Source of the DNA: Gammaproteobacteria bacterium | GTDB taxonomy: Bacteria; Pseudomonadota; Gammaproteobacteria; Burkholderiales; Sulfuricellaceae | DNA length: 64,000 nt | Assembly (NCBI GenBank): GCA_018824405.1 | Contig: JAHJGO010000013.1 | Location: 62,001 to 126,000, forward strand | Reading direction: 5' to 3' | Part shown: positions 1 through 9,211 of the stretch, piece after piece | How the letters are laid out: every line of letters starts with the position of its first letter | Position numbering within the stretch: the stretch's first letter is position 1 | Notes under the pieces: model-generated | Told to the model about the DNA's origin: nothing | Seen by the model: the letters and a program-made list of their open reading frames with translations, nothing else | The model's database searches: none | Position numbers and translations under genes: made by a program

Positions 1-424
1 AATACTCGGGGCGATCTCCAGCCGGGCGGATGGCGTAATGGGGGTGGCCATTCGGGTCAGTTGAGCGATCATTTCTGATGCTTTCTTCGTGCTGCACTTT
101 GTTATATGTTGCAACGCGCGGAGCAAAGCCGATTACGCGAAAGCCATGAAAGCGCTGTTGCAGATCAAGTTTCATGATGTAGCGGCGGAACTCCGCGCGG
201 CCTACGTCTTCAGAACCATCGAAGTATCCCTGCAGACCGCGCAGCACCTCGGTGTAAGAATCAAGGCGGTGGCGCAGACTCTGGGTGGCGGACTGCATGC
301 GGTATTCGAAAGTGGTTCTGGTTTCCTGTGCCAGGGATTGATTGGCATAACGCCAGCCCAGTAGCGTGGCAACCAATCCCAGCAGCAGGATTCCGAATGA
401 AATGAAGTTGACTGACCGCGTCAC
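1..424 (-). CDS. CHASE-domain membrane sensor protein, N-terminal part (partial)
   Basis: The frame opens with GTG at 424 and stays open to the window edge, so only about the first 141 residues are present. It begins with one hydrophobic segment (about residues 5-25) followed by a region resembling a CHASE domain: LRGLQGYF, then [14 protein letters not shown] and [18 protein letters not shown] domains are extracytoplasmic ligand-sensing modules found ahead of histidine kinase, GGDEF/EAL or cyclase outputs; the output here lies outside the window. The GTG overlaps the moaC stop (GTGA), implying translational coupling. Family assignment is from motif memory, and the effector type is unknown. 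Confidence 0.72.
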   Translation of the reverse strand, partial: MTRSVNFISFGILLLGLVATLLGWRYANQSLAQETRTTFEYRMQSATQSLRHRLDSYTEVLRGLQGYFDGSEDVGRAEFRRYIMKLDLQQRFHGFRVIGFAPRVATYNKVQHEESIRNDRSTDPNGHPHYAIRPAGDRPEY

Positions 425-903
425 TTGTCTTCCCTGATCCAGTGCCCGGATTTGCCGCCCTCCTTTTCCAGCAGGCGAATGGCGTCAATCTGCATGCCGC
501 GGTCTACTGCCTTGCACATGTCGTAAATGGTCAGCAGGGCGACACTCACAGCGGTCAGCGCTTCCATTTCGACCCCGGTGCGCCCCAGTGTTTCAGCGGT
601 AATCACACATTCGATCGATGAATTGGCCTGATCAATGTTGAATTCGGCTGCCACCCGGGTGAGTGCCAGCGGATGGCAGAGGGGGATCAGGTCTGCAGTG
701 CGTTTCGATCCCTGAATGGCGGCAATGCGTGCTATGCCGAGGACATCGCCTTTTTTTGCATTGCCGGCAAGAATGAGCTGCAGGGTTTCAGGCTGCATCC
801 GGATATGGCCCGCAGCCCGGGCAATGCGCCGGGTTTCGTCCTTGGCGCCCACATCTACCATGTGAGCCTGGCCTTGCGCGTCGAAATGTGTCAGTGGATT
901 CAC
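421..903 (-). CDS. moaC: Cyclic pyranopterin monophosphate synthase MoaC
   Basis: MoaC acts with MoaA in the first step of molybdenum cofactor synthesis, forming cyclic pyranopterin monophosphate from the rearranged GTP derivative. At 160 residues it has the usual family length and shows family signatures: the N-terminal [14 protein letters not shown], the central [11 protein letters not shown], and [23 protein letters not shown] split by conserved glutamate and aspartate residues. The start is GTG at 903. Its stop overlaps the GTG of the CHASE-domain gene downstream, and it is divergent from the M48 protease gene. Confidence 0.95.
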   Translation of the reverse strand: MNPLTHFDAQGQAHMVDVGAKDETRRIARAAGHIRMQPETLQLILAGNAKKGDVLGIARIAAIQGSKRTADLIPLCHPLALTRVAAEFNIDQANSSIECVITAETLGRTGVEMEALTAVSVALLTIYDMCKAVDRGMQIDAIRLLEKEGGKSGHWIREDK

Positions 904-949
904 CGCTTTTCCTTATGAACTTATTACCGCGAACGGCTATCATAGCACC

Positions 950-2383
950 ATGAAATTGATTTATTTGTTGCCGTTTCTGGTGGGCTTGATGCCCCATGCA
1001 CTGGCCAGTGAATTACCCGATCTGGGCGAATCTTCTCAGGCCGTATTTTCTTCCCAGCAGGAGCGTCGCATCGGTGAATCCATCATGATGGATATCCGTC
1101 GCAGCCGCGACATGATGGGCGATGCCGAAGTGACGGATTATCTCAATGCGCTGGGTGCGCGCCTGGTCGCCAATAGTCAGGAGTCTTCTCGCAGCTTCGA
1201 GTTTTTTGTCATCCGCGACAGTACTTTGAATGCTTTCGCACTCCCCGGTGGATTCATCGGCGTTCACACCGGCCTGATCTTGTCTGCGCAGAGCGAATCC
1301 GAGCTGGCCAGCGTGCTGGCGCATGAGATTTCCCATGTTACCCAGCGCCACCTGGCGCGGGTGATCGCGGGGACGCAGAAAAACACCTTGACCTCTCTGG
1401 CCGCCCTGGCGGTCGCCATTCTGGCGGCTCGTTCCAATCCCCAGGTAGTAAATGCAGCCTTGGCGACGGCGCAGGCAACAGGTATCCAGAGTCAACTCGA
1501 TTACACGCGCGAGCATGAGCGGGAGGCGGATCGCATCGGTCTGCAGGTTCTGGGTGCATCTGGATTTGACCCGCACGGCATGGCCGATTTTTTCGGACGC
1601 ATGCAGAAATACGGCCGCCTGTATGAAAATAACGCACCGGTGTATTTGCGTACTCACCCACTGACCACCGAACGCATCGCTGATGTACAGAACCGGGTGG
1701 ATGCGCTGCCTTACCGCCAGGTGCCGGACAGTCTGGATTTCCAGCTGGTGCGGGCAAAGCTGGAAGCCGAAGAAGGCTCGGTCCAGAATGCGGTCAAAGT
1801 GTTTGAGGCCGCGCTGGCGGAAAAAAAATACACTAACAAAGCCGCGCAGCATTATGGCTTTGCCAGTGCGCTGCTGCGCAGCAAGGACTACAGCCGGGCG
1901 GAGCGAGAGTTGGCGCTGGCTCGCAAGTCGGGGGCACATCCCATGTTTGACGTGCTGGCGCTGCAGATCAAACTTGCGGCGAGGCAGCCGGGGGCCGCGC
2001 TCGATGTCTGCCGCGGCGGTTTGAAGCATTTTCCCAATCACCGTGCCTTGATCCATGGTTGCGCTGAAACCATGCTGCAGGCCGGTGCGGCCGCGGAGGC
2101 CTTAAGTCTGGTGAGCGCGGCTTTGAAAGGGCGTGATAACGATGTTCACCTGCATATGCTCCAGGCCCAGGCCTATGCTGCCTTGGGAAAGATTGTGCCG
2201 CAGCATCGTGCGCTTGCGGAAGCTTATGTCCTGCAGGGCAATCTGACCGAAGCGGTTGTGCAGTTGCAGATTGCGCTTAAAACCCGGGATGGCGATTTCT
2301 ATCAGCTTTCCATGGCGGAGGCGCGTCTGCGCCAGTTGCGCGCGCTGGAAAAGGAGATGCGCAAGCCGCCTCAGCAGCCTTGA
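950..2383 (+). CDS. bepA: M48-family periplasmic metalloprotease with TPR repeats (BepA/YfgC-like)
   Basis: Probable periplasmic zinc protease and chaperone acting on outer-membrane assembly, like BepA, which degrades or helps fold LptD and BAM-associated proteins. The 477-residue product has a signal peptide (about residues 1-19), an M48 domain with HEISH at about 125-129 and the further zinc-binding glutamate in EADRIG near 192, then a helical TPR-like C-terminal half rich in alanine (about 250-470). BepA of E. coli has similar length and order. The 3' end overlaps the convergent coaE gene by 13 bp. The gene symbol is by similarity of architecture. Confidence 0.88.
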   Translation: MKLIYLLPFLVGLMPHALASELPDLGESSQAVFSSQQERRIGESIMMDIRRSRDMMGDAEVTDYLNALGARLVANSQESSRSFEFFVIRDSTLNAFALPGGFIGVHTGLILSAQSESELASVLAHEISHVTQRHLARVIAGTQKNTLTSLAALAVAILAARSNPQVVNAALATAQATGIQSQLDYTREHEREADRIGLQVLGASGFDPHGMADFFGRMQKYGRLYENNAPVYLRTHPLTTERIADVQNRVDALPYRQVPDSLDFQLVRAKLEAEEGSVQNAVKVFEAALAEKKYTNKAAQHYGFASALLRSKDYSRAERELALARKSGAHPMFDVLALQIKLAARQPGAALDVCRGGLKHFPNHRALIHGCAETMLQAGAAAEALSLVSAALKGRDNDVHLHMLQAQAYAALGKIVPQHRALAEAYVLQGNLTEAVVQLQIALKTRDGDFYQLSMAEARLRQLRALEKEMRKPPQQP

Positions 2384-2979
2384 GCAGCAGCCAGCTTGAT
2401 ATAGCGCTGGTGCAAATGTTCCACTTGCGATCTCAGTGCAGACCGACTGCCGTGATTGTCCACGACGTCGTCTGCCTGGCGCAGCCGTTCCTGAGGCGCG
2501 AGTTGATGGGCCATGATGGCGCGGACCTCAGCTTTGTTCAGGCCATTGCGCGCTATGACCCGCTCCACTTGTTGCGTTTCGCTGCAATCCACGACCAGTA
2601 CCCGTTGAACCATCTCCCGATAAGTGCCGTTTTCAAGTAGCAGCGGTACGGCAACAATGACATAGGGGGATTGTGCGAGCGCAAGACGGCGTCTGACTTC
2701 ATCGCGGATCATGGGATGGAGAATGGCTTCCAGTTTTTTCTTTGCCTCGGGGGTCGAAAAAATGAGATGTCGCAGGCGGGAACGGTTCAGTTCGCCATCC
2801 GGTAGCAGGAAATCCGTGCCAAATGTATTTGCAATGACAGCCAGGGAGGGTTCGCCGGCAGAGGTGAGCTGCCTTGCGATCAGGTCGGTGTCGATAATAG
2901 AAATACCCTGCTCGGTAAACAGATCGGCTACCGCACTCTTGCCACAGCCGACACCGCCGGTCAGTCCTATGACTAGCAC
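2371..2979 (-). CDS. coaE: Dephospho-CoA kinase CoaE
   Basis: Phosphorylates the ribose 3'-hydroxyl of dephospho-CoA, the last step of coenzyme A synthesis. The product is 202 residues with the P-loop GGVGCGKS at residues 8-15 and the family motif DTDLIARQLT shortly after. I chose the GTG at 2979, two bases after the pilD stop, because family members begin within a few residues of the P-loop; the frame stays open further upstream but that part lies inside pilD. Last gene of the pilB-pilC-pilD-coaE run, an order common in beta- and gammaproteobacteria. Confidence 0.93.
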   Translation of the reverse strand: MLVIGLTGGVGCGKSAVADLFTEQGISIIDTDLIARQLTSAGEPSLAVIANTFGTDFLLPDGELNRSRLRHLIFSTPEAKKKLEAILHPMIRDEVRRRLALAQSPYVIVAVPLLLENGTYREMVQRVLVVDCSETQQVERVIARNGLNKAEVRAIMAHQLAPQERLRQADDVVDNHGSRSALRSQVEHLHQRYIKLAAAQGC

Positions 2980-2981
2980 AC

Positions 2982-3869
2982 TTAGAGTGCGACGCCGAGA
3001 TAGGCTTGTGTAATGGATTGCCCCCAGAACAGGGCAATCAAGCCGCCACCAGCGAGATAGGGGCCGAAGGGAATAGGTATCTGGCGGCCGCGACCGGCGA
3101 ACAGGATGAGCGTGATGCCTACCACTGCACCCACTAGAGAGGACAGCAGAATGGTGAGTGGCAGCACCTGCCAGCCAAGCCATGCGCCGATGGCAGCAAG
3201 CAGCTTGAAATCACCAAAACCCATGCCTTCCTTGCCGGTGGTAAGTTTGAACAGCCAGTAAACGCTCCACAGGATGAGATAACCCGCCACTGCACCGATG
3301 ACTGCTGACTGGAGGCTGGTAAAGGTGCCGCTAAAATTGACCAGCAGTCCCAGCCACAGCAGAGGTTGCGTGATGCTGTCAGGCAGCAGTTGAGTGTCGA
3401 AATCGATGAAGGTCAGTGCAATCAACGCCCAGATGAATACTAGAGAAGTCAGTGCAGCGGCACCAAAGCCAAAATGCCAGGCGGCAAAAACACTGAGCCC
3501 ACCGGTCAGCGCTTCCACGATCGGGTAGCGTGGGCTGATGCGGGTTTTGCACTGGGCGCAGCGACCGCGTAGCACCAGGTAGCTCAGCACAGGAATGTTT
3601 TCAATTGCCCGGATCTGGTGTCCGCAGGACGGGCAGGCAGAACGTGGGACAAGTAGGTTGTAGCGTGATCCAGTTTGTGCCGGAGATGTTTGGGCTGGAT
3701 CTGGATCTGCATCCAGTGATGCGCACTGTTCGCGCCACTCCTGCTCCATCATCCTGGGCAGGCGATGGATGACGACATTCAGAAAGCTGCCAACCATCAG
3801 GCCCAGCAGGCCGCACAGGGTAATGAAAACCATGGGAGTGGTTTGGAGGAGTTGCAACAGATCCATCAA
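2982..3869 (-). CDS. pilD: Prepilin leader peptidase / N-methyltransferase PilD
   Basis: Inner-membrane aspartic protease that cleaves the leader of type IV prepilins and N-methylates the new phenylalanine. The 295-residue protein has a first membrane helix, then a cytoplasmic loop with two CxxC pairs (C79/C82 and C104/C107, the zinc-binding set typical of bifunctional enzymes), then the peptidase domain with aspartates in FIDFDTQ (about 154-160) and the FGD signature ending at D220. The likely substrate is the pilin at 18138-18539 plus minor pilins elsewhere. It follows pilC and directly precedes coaE. Confidence 0.96.
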   Translation of the reverse strand: MMDLLQLLQTTPMVFITLCGLLGLMVGSFLNVVIHRLPRMMEQEWREQCASLDADPDPAQTSPAQTGSRYNLLVPRSACPSCGHQIRAIENIPVLSYLVLRGRCAQCKTRISPRYPIVEALTGGLSVFAAWHFGFGAAALTSLVFIWALIALTFIDFDTQLLPDSITQPLLWLGLLVNFSGTFTSLQSAVIGAVAGYLILWSVYWLFKLTTGKEGMGFGDFKLLAAIGAWLGWQVLPLTILLSSLVGAVVGITLILFAGRGRQIPIPFGPYLAGGGLIALFWGQSITQAYLGVAL

Positions 3870-3929
3870 GGGGGTTCCTGAATTGTGAGGTCTGGCTTCG
3901 CCCCTTTATTGGGAGCGAAGCCAGTTTAT

Positions 3930-5144
3930 TTAGATCGCCGCGCCCATTTTGAAGATCGGCAGGTACATGGCGACCACCAGGCCGCCAATGAGAGTGCCGA
4001 GCACGACCATGATGAGCGGTTCCATCAGGCTGGCGAGCGCATCCACGGCATCATCTACTTCCGCTTCATAAAAATCGGCCACCTTGCTCAGCATTGCGTC
4101 CAGAGAGCCGGATTCTTCGCCAATGGATACCATCTGTAGCACCATATTGGGGAACAGGGTGGTGTTTTGCATGGCTACCGTGAGACTGGTGCCGGTGCTG
4201 ACTTCACCCTGAATTTTTTTGGTGGCGTTGTAGTAAACGATGTTGCCAGCCGCGCCTGCCACGGAATCCATGGCTTCCACCAGCGGTACGCCAGCTGCGA
4301 ACATGGTGGCAAGGGTGCGGCTCCAGCGTGCGATGGTGGCTTTTTCGATCACTGGGCCAAACACCGGGATTTTGAGAAACAGTCGATCCATCACTTCCTG
4401 CATTCTGCGCGATCGTTTCCAGGTATAGAAGAAGAACCAGAAGCCGCCGCCTATGCCGCCAAAAATCAGGTACCAATAGGAAACAAAAAAATCGGATACA
4501 GCCATAACGAACAGGGTGGGAGCTGGCAAATCAGCGCCAAAACTGGTGAAGAGAGTTTTGAACGCAGGCACCACGAAAATCATGATCACTGCAGTGATCA
4601 CAAATGCCACCACCACGATCGAGATCGGGTAGAACAGTGCCGCCTTGATCTTGCCCTTGATGGCCTGTATTTTTTCCTTATAGGTGGCAAGACGATCGAG
4701 AATGGTGTCGAGAATACCGGCTTGCTCACCGGCATTGATCAGGTTGCAGTAAAGCGCATCAAAATGCAGAGGATATTTCTTGAACGCCTGGCTCATGCTG
4801 CTGCCGGTGGAGATGTCGGATTTGATATCGAGCAGCAGCTTTTGTACTGCCGGGTTGCTGTGGCCTTTACCCACGATGTCGAAGGACTGCAGCAATGGCA
4901 CGCCAGCTCTCATCATGGTGGAAAGCTGGCGGGTAAAGAGGGTGATGTCTTTGTCAGTGATCCTGCCGCCTCGCGTGCGTTGCTTCTTGACCCGCAGGAC
5001 GTTCAGACCCTGACGGCGCAGCGTGGCTTTAACGACGGTTTCGCTTGCCGCCACCATGTCGCCTTTGATGGTCTTGCCTTTCTTGTCCTTGGCTTCCCAA
5101 CTGAAGTTGTATTCTTTTACAGCTATTCTTTTCGCGACTGCCAT
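3930..5144 (-). CDS. pilC: Type IV pilus inner-membrane platform protein PilC
   Basis: Polytopic platform protein that sits in the inner membrane above the PilB and PilT motors and couples ATP hydrolysis to pilus assembly. The 404-residue sequence has two copies of the T2SSF/GspF cytoplasmic domain (about residues 70-200 and 270-400). Each is followed by hydrophobic helices, such as VVVAFVITAVIMIFVVPAF and the C-terminal PLIMVVLGTLIGGLVVAMY. ATG at 5144 gives the expected N-terminus. It lies 28 bases after pilB in the same orientation. Confidence 0.96.
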   Translation of the reverse strand: MAVAKRIAVKEYNFSWEAKDKKGKTIKGDMVAASETVVKATLRRQGLNVLRVKKQRTRGGRITDKDITLFTRQLSTMMRAGVPLLQSFDIVGKGHSNPAVQKLLLDIKSDISTGSSMSQAFKKYPLHFDALYCNLINAGEQAGILDTILDRLATYKEKIQAIKGKIKAALFYPISIVVVAFVITAVIMIFVVPAFKTLFTSFGADLPAPTLFVMAVSDFFVSYWYLIFGGIGGGFWFFFYTWKRSRRMQEVMDRLFLKIPVFGPVIEKATIARWSRTLATMFAAGVPLVEAMDSVAGAAGNIVYYNATKKIQGEVSTGTSLTVAMQNTTLFPNMVLQMVSIGEESGSLDAMLSKVADFYEAEVDDAVDALASLMEPLIMVVLGTLIGGLVVAMYLPIFKMGAAI

Positions 5145-5172
5145 GGGTGCATTCCTGTTTCGTTGGTCACGC

Positions 5173-6891
5173 TTATTCGTTGGTCACGGCTTCAATTTCT
5201 TCCAGCGAGGTCAGTCCGGCTCTGACCTTGCGCAGCCCGGCCTGGCGTAAATCCTGTACGCCTTCGCGGCGCGCCTGATCGGCAATGTCATGAGCGGTGC
5301 CGTTTTTCATGATGAGCCGGCTCATGTCATCGGTGATCGGCATGACCTGGTAAATACCGACACGGCCCTTGTAGCCTGAACCTTTGCATCTGTCACAGCC
5401 AACGTGGCCATAGGGTTGCCAACTGCCATCCAGTTCTTCCTCGCGAAAGCCTGCCCGTAGCAAAGCTTCACGGGGAATGTCGATGGGTTTTTTGCAACTG
5501 CATAAACGACGCGCCAGTCGCTGTGCGGTGATCATAATTACCGATGAGGCGATATTGAAAGGCGCCACACCCATGTTCATGAGTCGCGTCAGAGTGGCTG
5601 GCGCGTCGTTGGTGTGCAGGGTGGACAGAACCATGTGGCCGGTTTGTGCCGCCTTGATGGCGATGTCGGCCGTTTCCAGGTCGCGGATCTCGCCCACCAT
5701 GATCACGTCCGGATCCTGGCGCAGGAAGGATTTGAGCGCGGCGGCAAAAGTCAGCCCTGCCTTGTCGTTGACATTGACCTGGTTGACGCCGGGCAGGTTG
5801 ATTTCGGCCGGGTCTTCAGCCGTGGAGATGTTGACGCCCGGTTTGTTGAGAATGTTAAGACAGGTATAAAGAGACACGGTTTTGCCGCTACCAGTCGGGC
5901 CGGTAACCAGCACCATGCCATAGGGGCGTTCGACAGCATTGAGCAGGGCTTCCTTCTGATCCGGATCGTAGCCCAAGGCGTCAATCCCCAGGGTGGCGCT
6001 GGAAGGGTCGAGAATACGCATCACAATCTTTTCGCCATACAGCGTAGGCAGAGTGCTGACACGGAAATCGATAGCGCGGCTCTTGGATAGCACCAGTTTC
6101 ATCCGCCCATCCTGGGGGACGCGCTTTTCTGCGATATCCAGTTTGGAAATCACCTTGATGCGCGAGGAGATTTTGTCCTTGATGGCAAGAGGTGGTTGCG
6201 CGACTTCGAATAATATGCCGTCGGTGCGGTAGCGAATGCGATAAAACTTTTCATAGGGCTCAAAGTGAATATCTGATGCGCCGCCATTGATCGCATCCAT
6301 GAGGATTTTATGAAGGTATTTGACTACGGGAGCATCGTCGATCTCTGTGCTGGCGCTTTCGTCCTGTTTTGCAAGCGTCTCGTCATCGGTGAATTCGAGA
6401 TCGCCCATGTCTTCGACATCCAGGCTTTTCATTGAGGTGTCGCTGGATTCGACAAATTTCTCAATCAGTTTGCCGAGCTTGTTATCCTCCACCACCACCT
6501 GTTCGACAGTATGGTTGGTTTGAAAGCGGACATCATTGAGCGTCTGCAGATTGGTGGGGTCGGATGTGGCGATAAACAGGTGGGTGCCGCGCTGGTGCAG
6601 GGCGAGTATGCGCCGGCTTTGAACAATCGAGGGGTCCAGCACGCCCTTGGGCAGATGCTCGACGTCAACCGCGCTCAGGTCGAGCAAGGGGAAGCCGAAA
6701 TTTTGTGAGGCGAATTCGGCCACCTGCAGCGCATTCAGTTTATTGCTTTGAATCAACTGGCTGACAAAGCTGACCTTGGATGCTGCGGCCTGTGCCTGGA
6801 TCGCATCGGCGTCGGCATCAAGCAACAGGCGTTCTTGAACCAGAGCGCGAGCCAGACCGCTTAATCCTGTTGGAACCGTCGCTGCGACCAT
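5173..6891 (-). CDS. pilB: Type IV pilus assembly ATPase PilB
   Basis: Hexameric cytoplasmic ATPase that powers pilus extension. The 572-residue protein has an N-terminal MshEN/T2SSE-N region (about 1-150), the Walker A loop GPTGSGKT at 331-338, a Walker B region with VIMVGEIRDLETADIA, and a C-terminal zinc module with CSCKK and CDRCKGSG cysteine pairs characteristic of PilB rather than PilT. First gene of pilB-pilC-pilD-coaE. No pilA lies next to it; the major-type pilin is about 11 kb away at 18138-18539. Confidence 0.97.
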   Translation of the reverse strand: MVAATVPTGLSGLARALVQERLLLDADADAIQAQAAASKVSFVSQLIQSNKLNALQVAEFASQNFGFPLLDLSAVDVEHLPKGVLDPSIVQSRRILALHQRGTHLFIATSDPTNLQTLNDVRFQTNHTVEQVVVEDNKLGKLIEKFVESSDTSMKSLDVEDMGDLEFTDDETLAKQDESASTEIDDAPVVKYLHKILMDAINGGASDIHFEPYEKFYRIRYRTDGILFEVAQPPLAIKDKISSRIKVISKLDIAEKRVPQDGRMKLVLSKSRAIDFRVSTLPTLYGEKIVMRILDPSSATLGIDALGYDPDQKEALLNAVERPYGMVLVTGPTGSGKTVSLYTCLNILNKPGVNISTAEDPAEINLPGVNQVNVNDKAGLTFAAALKSFLRQDPDVIMVGEIRDLETADIAIKAAQTGHMVLSTLHTNDAPATLTRLMNMGVAPFNIASSVIMITAQRLARRLCSCKKPIDIPREALLRAGFREEELDGSWQPYGHVGCDRCKGSGYKGRVGIYQVMPITDDMSRLIMKNGTAHDIADQARREGVQDLRQAGLRKVRAGLTSLEEIEAVTNE

Positions 6892-6968
6892 CTTAAGTTC
6901 TTTGCCCCATCTGTGGAATGATTTTCAAATGATGCCCTCTGCATGTTTTTTTGTAAAGGAGGGCGTCG

Positions 6969-8246
6969 CTACTGCTCGGGCGTGGTGGCAGGAGGGAAGA
7001 TTCTGACGCCTTTTATTGAGCGGTCCTGGGTTTGCATGATTTCCAGGGTTACACCAACAATTTTCAGGCTGATGCCAGCCTCCGGGATATCTTCCAGATG
7101 CTCGAGAATCAGGCCGTTCAGGGTTTTTGGACCATTCAGCGGAAATTGCAATCCCAGCTTGCGATTCAGGTCGCGCAGCTGACTGCTGCCATCCACCAGC
7201 CAGCTGCCGTCATCCTGGCAGCGGTAGGTGCTGCCTTGTGCCGGTGCATGGGTGGTGAATTCACCCACAATTTCTTCAAGAATATCTTCCAGGCTGACCA
7301 ATCCGAGCAATTCACCATATTCGTCGACGACCATCCCCATGCGGCGATGATTTTCCTGGAAATGTTGCAATTGGGTGAACAGGGCGGTGCTGGCGGGGAT
7401 GAAATAGGGTTCACGCATGATGTCGCGCAACGCATCGGCATCAATCTCGCCGATTTGGGACTGGTGCAGCACTTTACGTGCATGAACCAGGCCGATGATA
7501 TTGTCCGGTTGCCCCTGATAAATCGGGATGCGGGTATGGTGGCTGGTGGAAAGCTGGTGGCGGATTTCTTCCGCCGGCGCATCAATGTCGATGGCCTCGA
7601 TCTGGTTGCGCGGCGTCATGACATCATCCACGGTAATGTTTTCCAGCTCGAACAGGTTGATCAGGATGCTCTGGTGTTTTTGCGGGATATAGTGCCCAGC
7701 CTCCAGAACCATGGTGCGTAACTCCTCCAGGCTCAGGCTGCTGGCTGCTCCAGATCCCGGTTTCAGGCGCAGGATCCACAATAATGCCTGCACGAACAGG
7801 TTGACGAACCATACGACAGGGTAAAACAGCTTCAGCAGGGGGGTCAGCACGAAGCTCAGAGGCAGCGCGATCCGTTCCGGATGGGCTGCTCCCATGACCT
7901 TGGGCGTGATCTCGCTAAATACCAGGATGGCGAAAGTGACCGCCAGCGTGCCTATGGACAGGGCGAGTTCTCCCTCGCCGAGAAGGCGGACGGTAATGAT
8001 GGTCACCAGGGTGGCGCATGCCGCATTGACCAGGTTGTTGCCCAGCAGGATCACGCCAAGCAGTTTGTCGGTTCTGGCCAGCAGTTGAGTGGTGAGTTTT
8101 GCGCCACGGTTGCCGGACTGGGCGAGATGCTTCAGGCGATAACGGTTGAGCGCCATCATGCTGGTTTCGGAGATGGAAAAAAATCCTGACAGGATCAGTA
8201 AAACAATAAGCACGCCTAGCAGCACGCTGATGGGGGTGTCGTCCAA
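6969..8246 (-). CDS. CNNM/CorC-HlyC family transporter-like protein with CBS domains
   Basis: Membrane protein of the CNNM/CorC family, linked in other organisms to magnesium or cobalt efflux. The 425 residues contain a DUF21 membrane domain (about 1-190, with the motif SGFFSISETSMMALN near the start), a pair of CBS domains (about 205-325, with VDDVMTPRNQIEAID) and a C-terminal CorC_HlyC domain (about 340-418). It is similar in layout to YfjD/YtfL. The transported ion cannot be decided from sequence. It is followed on the same strand, across a 77-base gap, by pilB. Confidence 0.88.
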   Translation of the reverse strand: MDDTPISVLLGVLIVLLILSGFFSISETSMMALNRYRLKHLAQSGNRGAKLTTQLLARTDKLLGVILLGNNLVNAACATLVTIITVRLLGEGELALSIGTLAVTFAILVFSEITPKVMGAAHPERIALPLSFVLTPLLKLFYPVVWFVNLFVQALLWILRLKPGSGAASSLSLEELRTMVLEAGHYIPQKHQSILINLFELENITVDDVMTPRNQIEAIDIDAPAEEIRHQLSTSHHTRIPIYQGQPDNIIGLVHARKVLHQSQIGEIDADALRDIMREPYFIPASTALFTQLQHFQENHRRMGMVVDEYGELLGLVSLEDILEEIVGEFTTHAPAQGSTYRCQDDGSWLVDGSSQLRDLNRKLGLQFPLNGPKTLNGLILEHLEDIPEAGISLKIVGVTLEIMQTQDRSIKGVRIFPPATTPEQ

Positions 8247-8308
8247 GGGACGGAATCCTTATGCGATGAAAAACTGGCGTAGTTTTGAGGCCTTGAGCAT
8301 TGCTTTAT

Positions 8309-9133
8309 TCAACGACCAAGAATGATTTCGAGCACGAACTTGCTGCCGATATAAGCCAGAAGCAGAGCCATGAATCCGCTCAGAGTCCAGCGTATGGCTA
8401 TGCGTCCGCGCCAGCCATAACGCAGACGACCACCCAGCAGAGCGGCATAAATCCCCCAGGATATGATGGCAAATATGGTTTTGTGACTGAGTTGCAGCGC
8501 CTTGCCAAACAACTCCTCCGAAAACAGCATGCCGCTGAGCAGGGTCAGGGTGAGCAGGGTAAAGCCAGCCCACAGGATGCGGAATAATAGATGTTCCATG
8601 GTGAGCAGCGGAGGGAGTCTTTGCAGCAAGGTCGAGAGGGGCGAAAGTGCCTTGGAGTGAAGGCGCCGCTCAGCCACCGCCATCAAAAGTGCATGCATGG
8701 CTGCGATGGTAAACAGGCTGTAGGCAAGAATGGCGATGAATAAATGTACCTTGAACAGGGCCTCTTCTGTATGCAGCAGCGTATGGGTGGCGGGAAAGAG
8801 TGAGGGGGCGGCAAGGCTGATTGCAGCAAAGGGCAGCACAAATCCCTGCAAGCCTTCCAGATTGTTACGCAGGCTACCCAGCCAGTAAACCAGTACCGTG
8901 AGCCAGGCAATGGCGGAGACGGCTTGCCCGACACCAAGCTTGATGCCGTCCGGCTGAACGATCAGTTGCAAAAGTAGCCATATGTGGAGCAGCAGTGGCA
9001 CCAGGATGGCGGGTTTTTCCCACGCCTGGGGTGCTGTGGCAGTGTTTTTTTCCAGCCAGAGCCCACGCCAGGAATAGGCGCCAAGTCCGGCGTAGAGAAA
9101 TGCAGTCAGGAAAAGAGGTAATAAATCCGGCAT
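8309..9133 (-). CDS. ypjD: CcsA/HemX-like inner-membrane protein YpjD
   Basis: Integral membrane protein with about eight hydrophobic helices over 274 residues, of the cytochrome c assembly (CcsA/CcmC, HemX) superfamily. YpjD proteins are typically found next to ffh, as here: ffh is divergent, starting 78 bases away. The region around TEEALFKVHLFIAILAYSLF holds the conserved histidine, and further histidines lie in LLTMEHLLFR. Heme handling is suggested by superfamily only; the function is not established. Confidence 0.85.
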   Translation of the reverse strand: MPDLLPLFLTAFLYAGLGAYSWRGLWLEKNTATAPQAWEKPAILVPLLLHIWLLLQLIVQPDGIKLGVGQAVSAIAWLTVLVYWLGSLRNNLEGLQGFVLPFAAISLAAPSLFPATHTLLHTEEALFKVHLFIAILAYSLFTIAAMHALLMAVAERRLHSKALSPLSTLLQRLPPLLTMEHLLFRILWAGFTLLTLTLLSGMLFSEELFGKALQLSHKTIFAIISWGIYAALLGGRLRYGWRGRIAIRWTLSGFMALLLAYIGSKFVLEIILGR

Positions 9134-9211
9134 GGTTTGAGATAAAATTCAATTTTTCCGATTCTACACCAACCGCTTCCATCGGCAACAAGATGAGCAC
9201 TAGGAATTCAA

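Noticed and set aside
1013-2056. A 347-codon open frame antisense to the BepA-like gene
   Set aside because: Its translation shows no family features and the forward strand encodes an M48 protease with HEISH and TPR-like repeats.
2980-3183. Upstream extension of coaE in frame
   Set aside because: It overlaps the 3' end of pilD and would put about 68 non-homologous residues before the P-loop.
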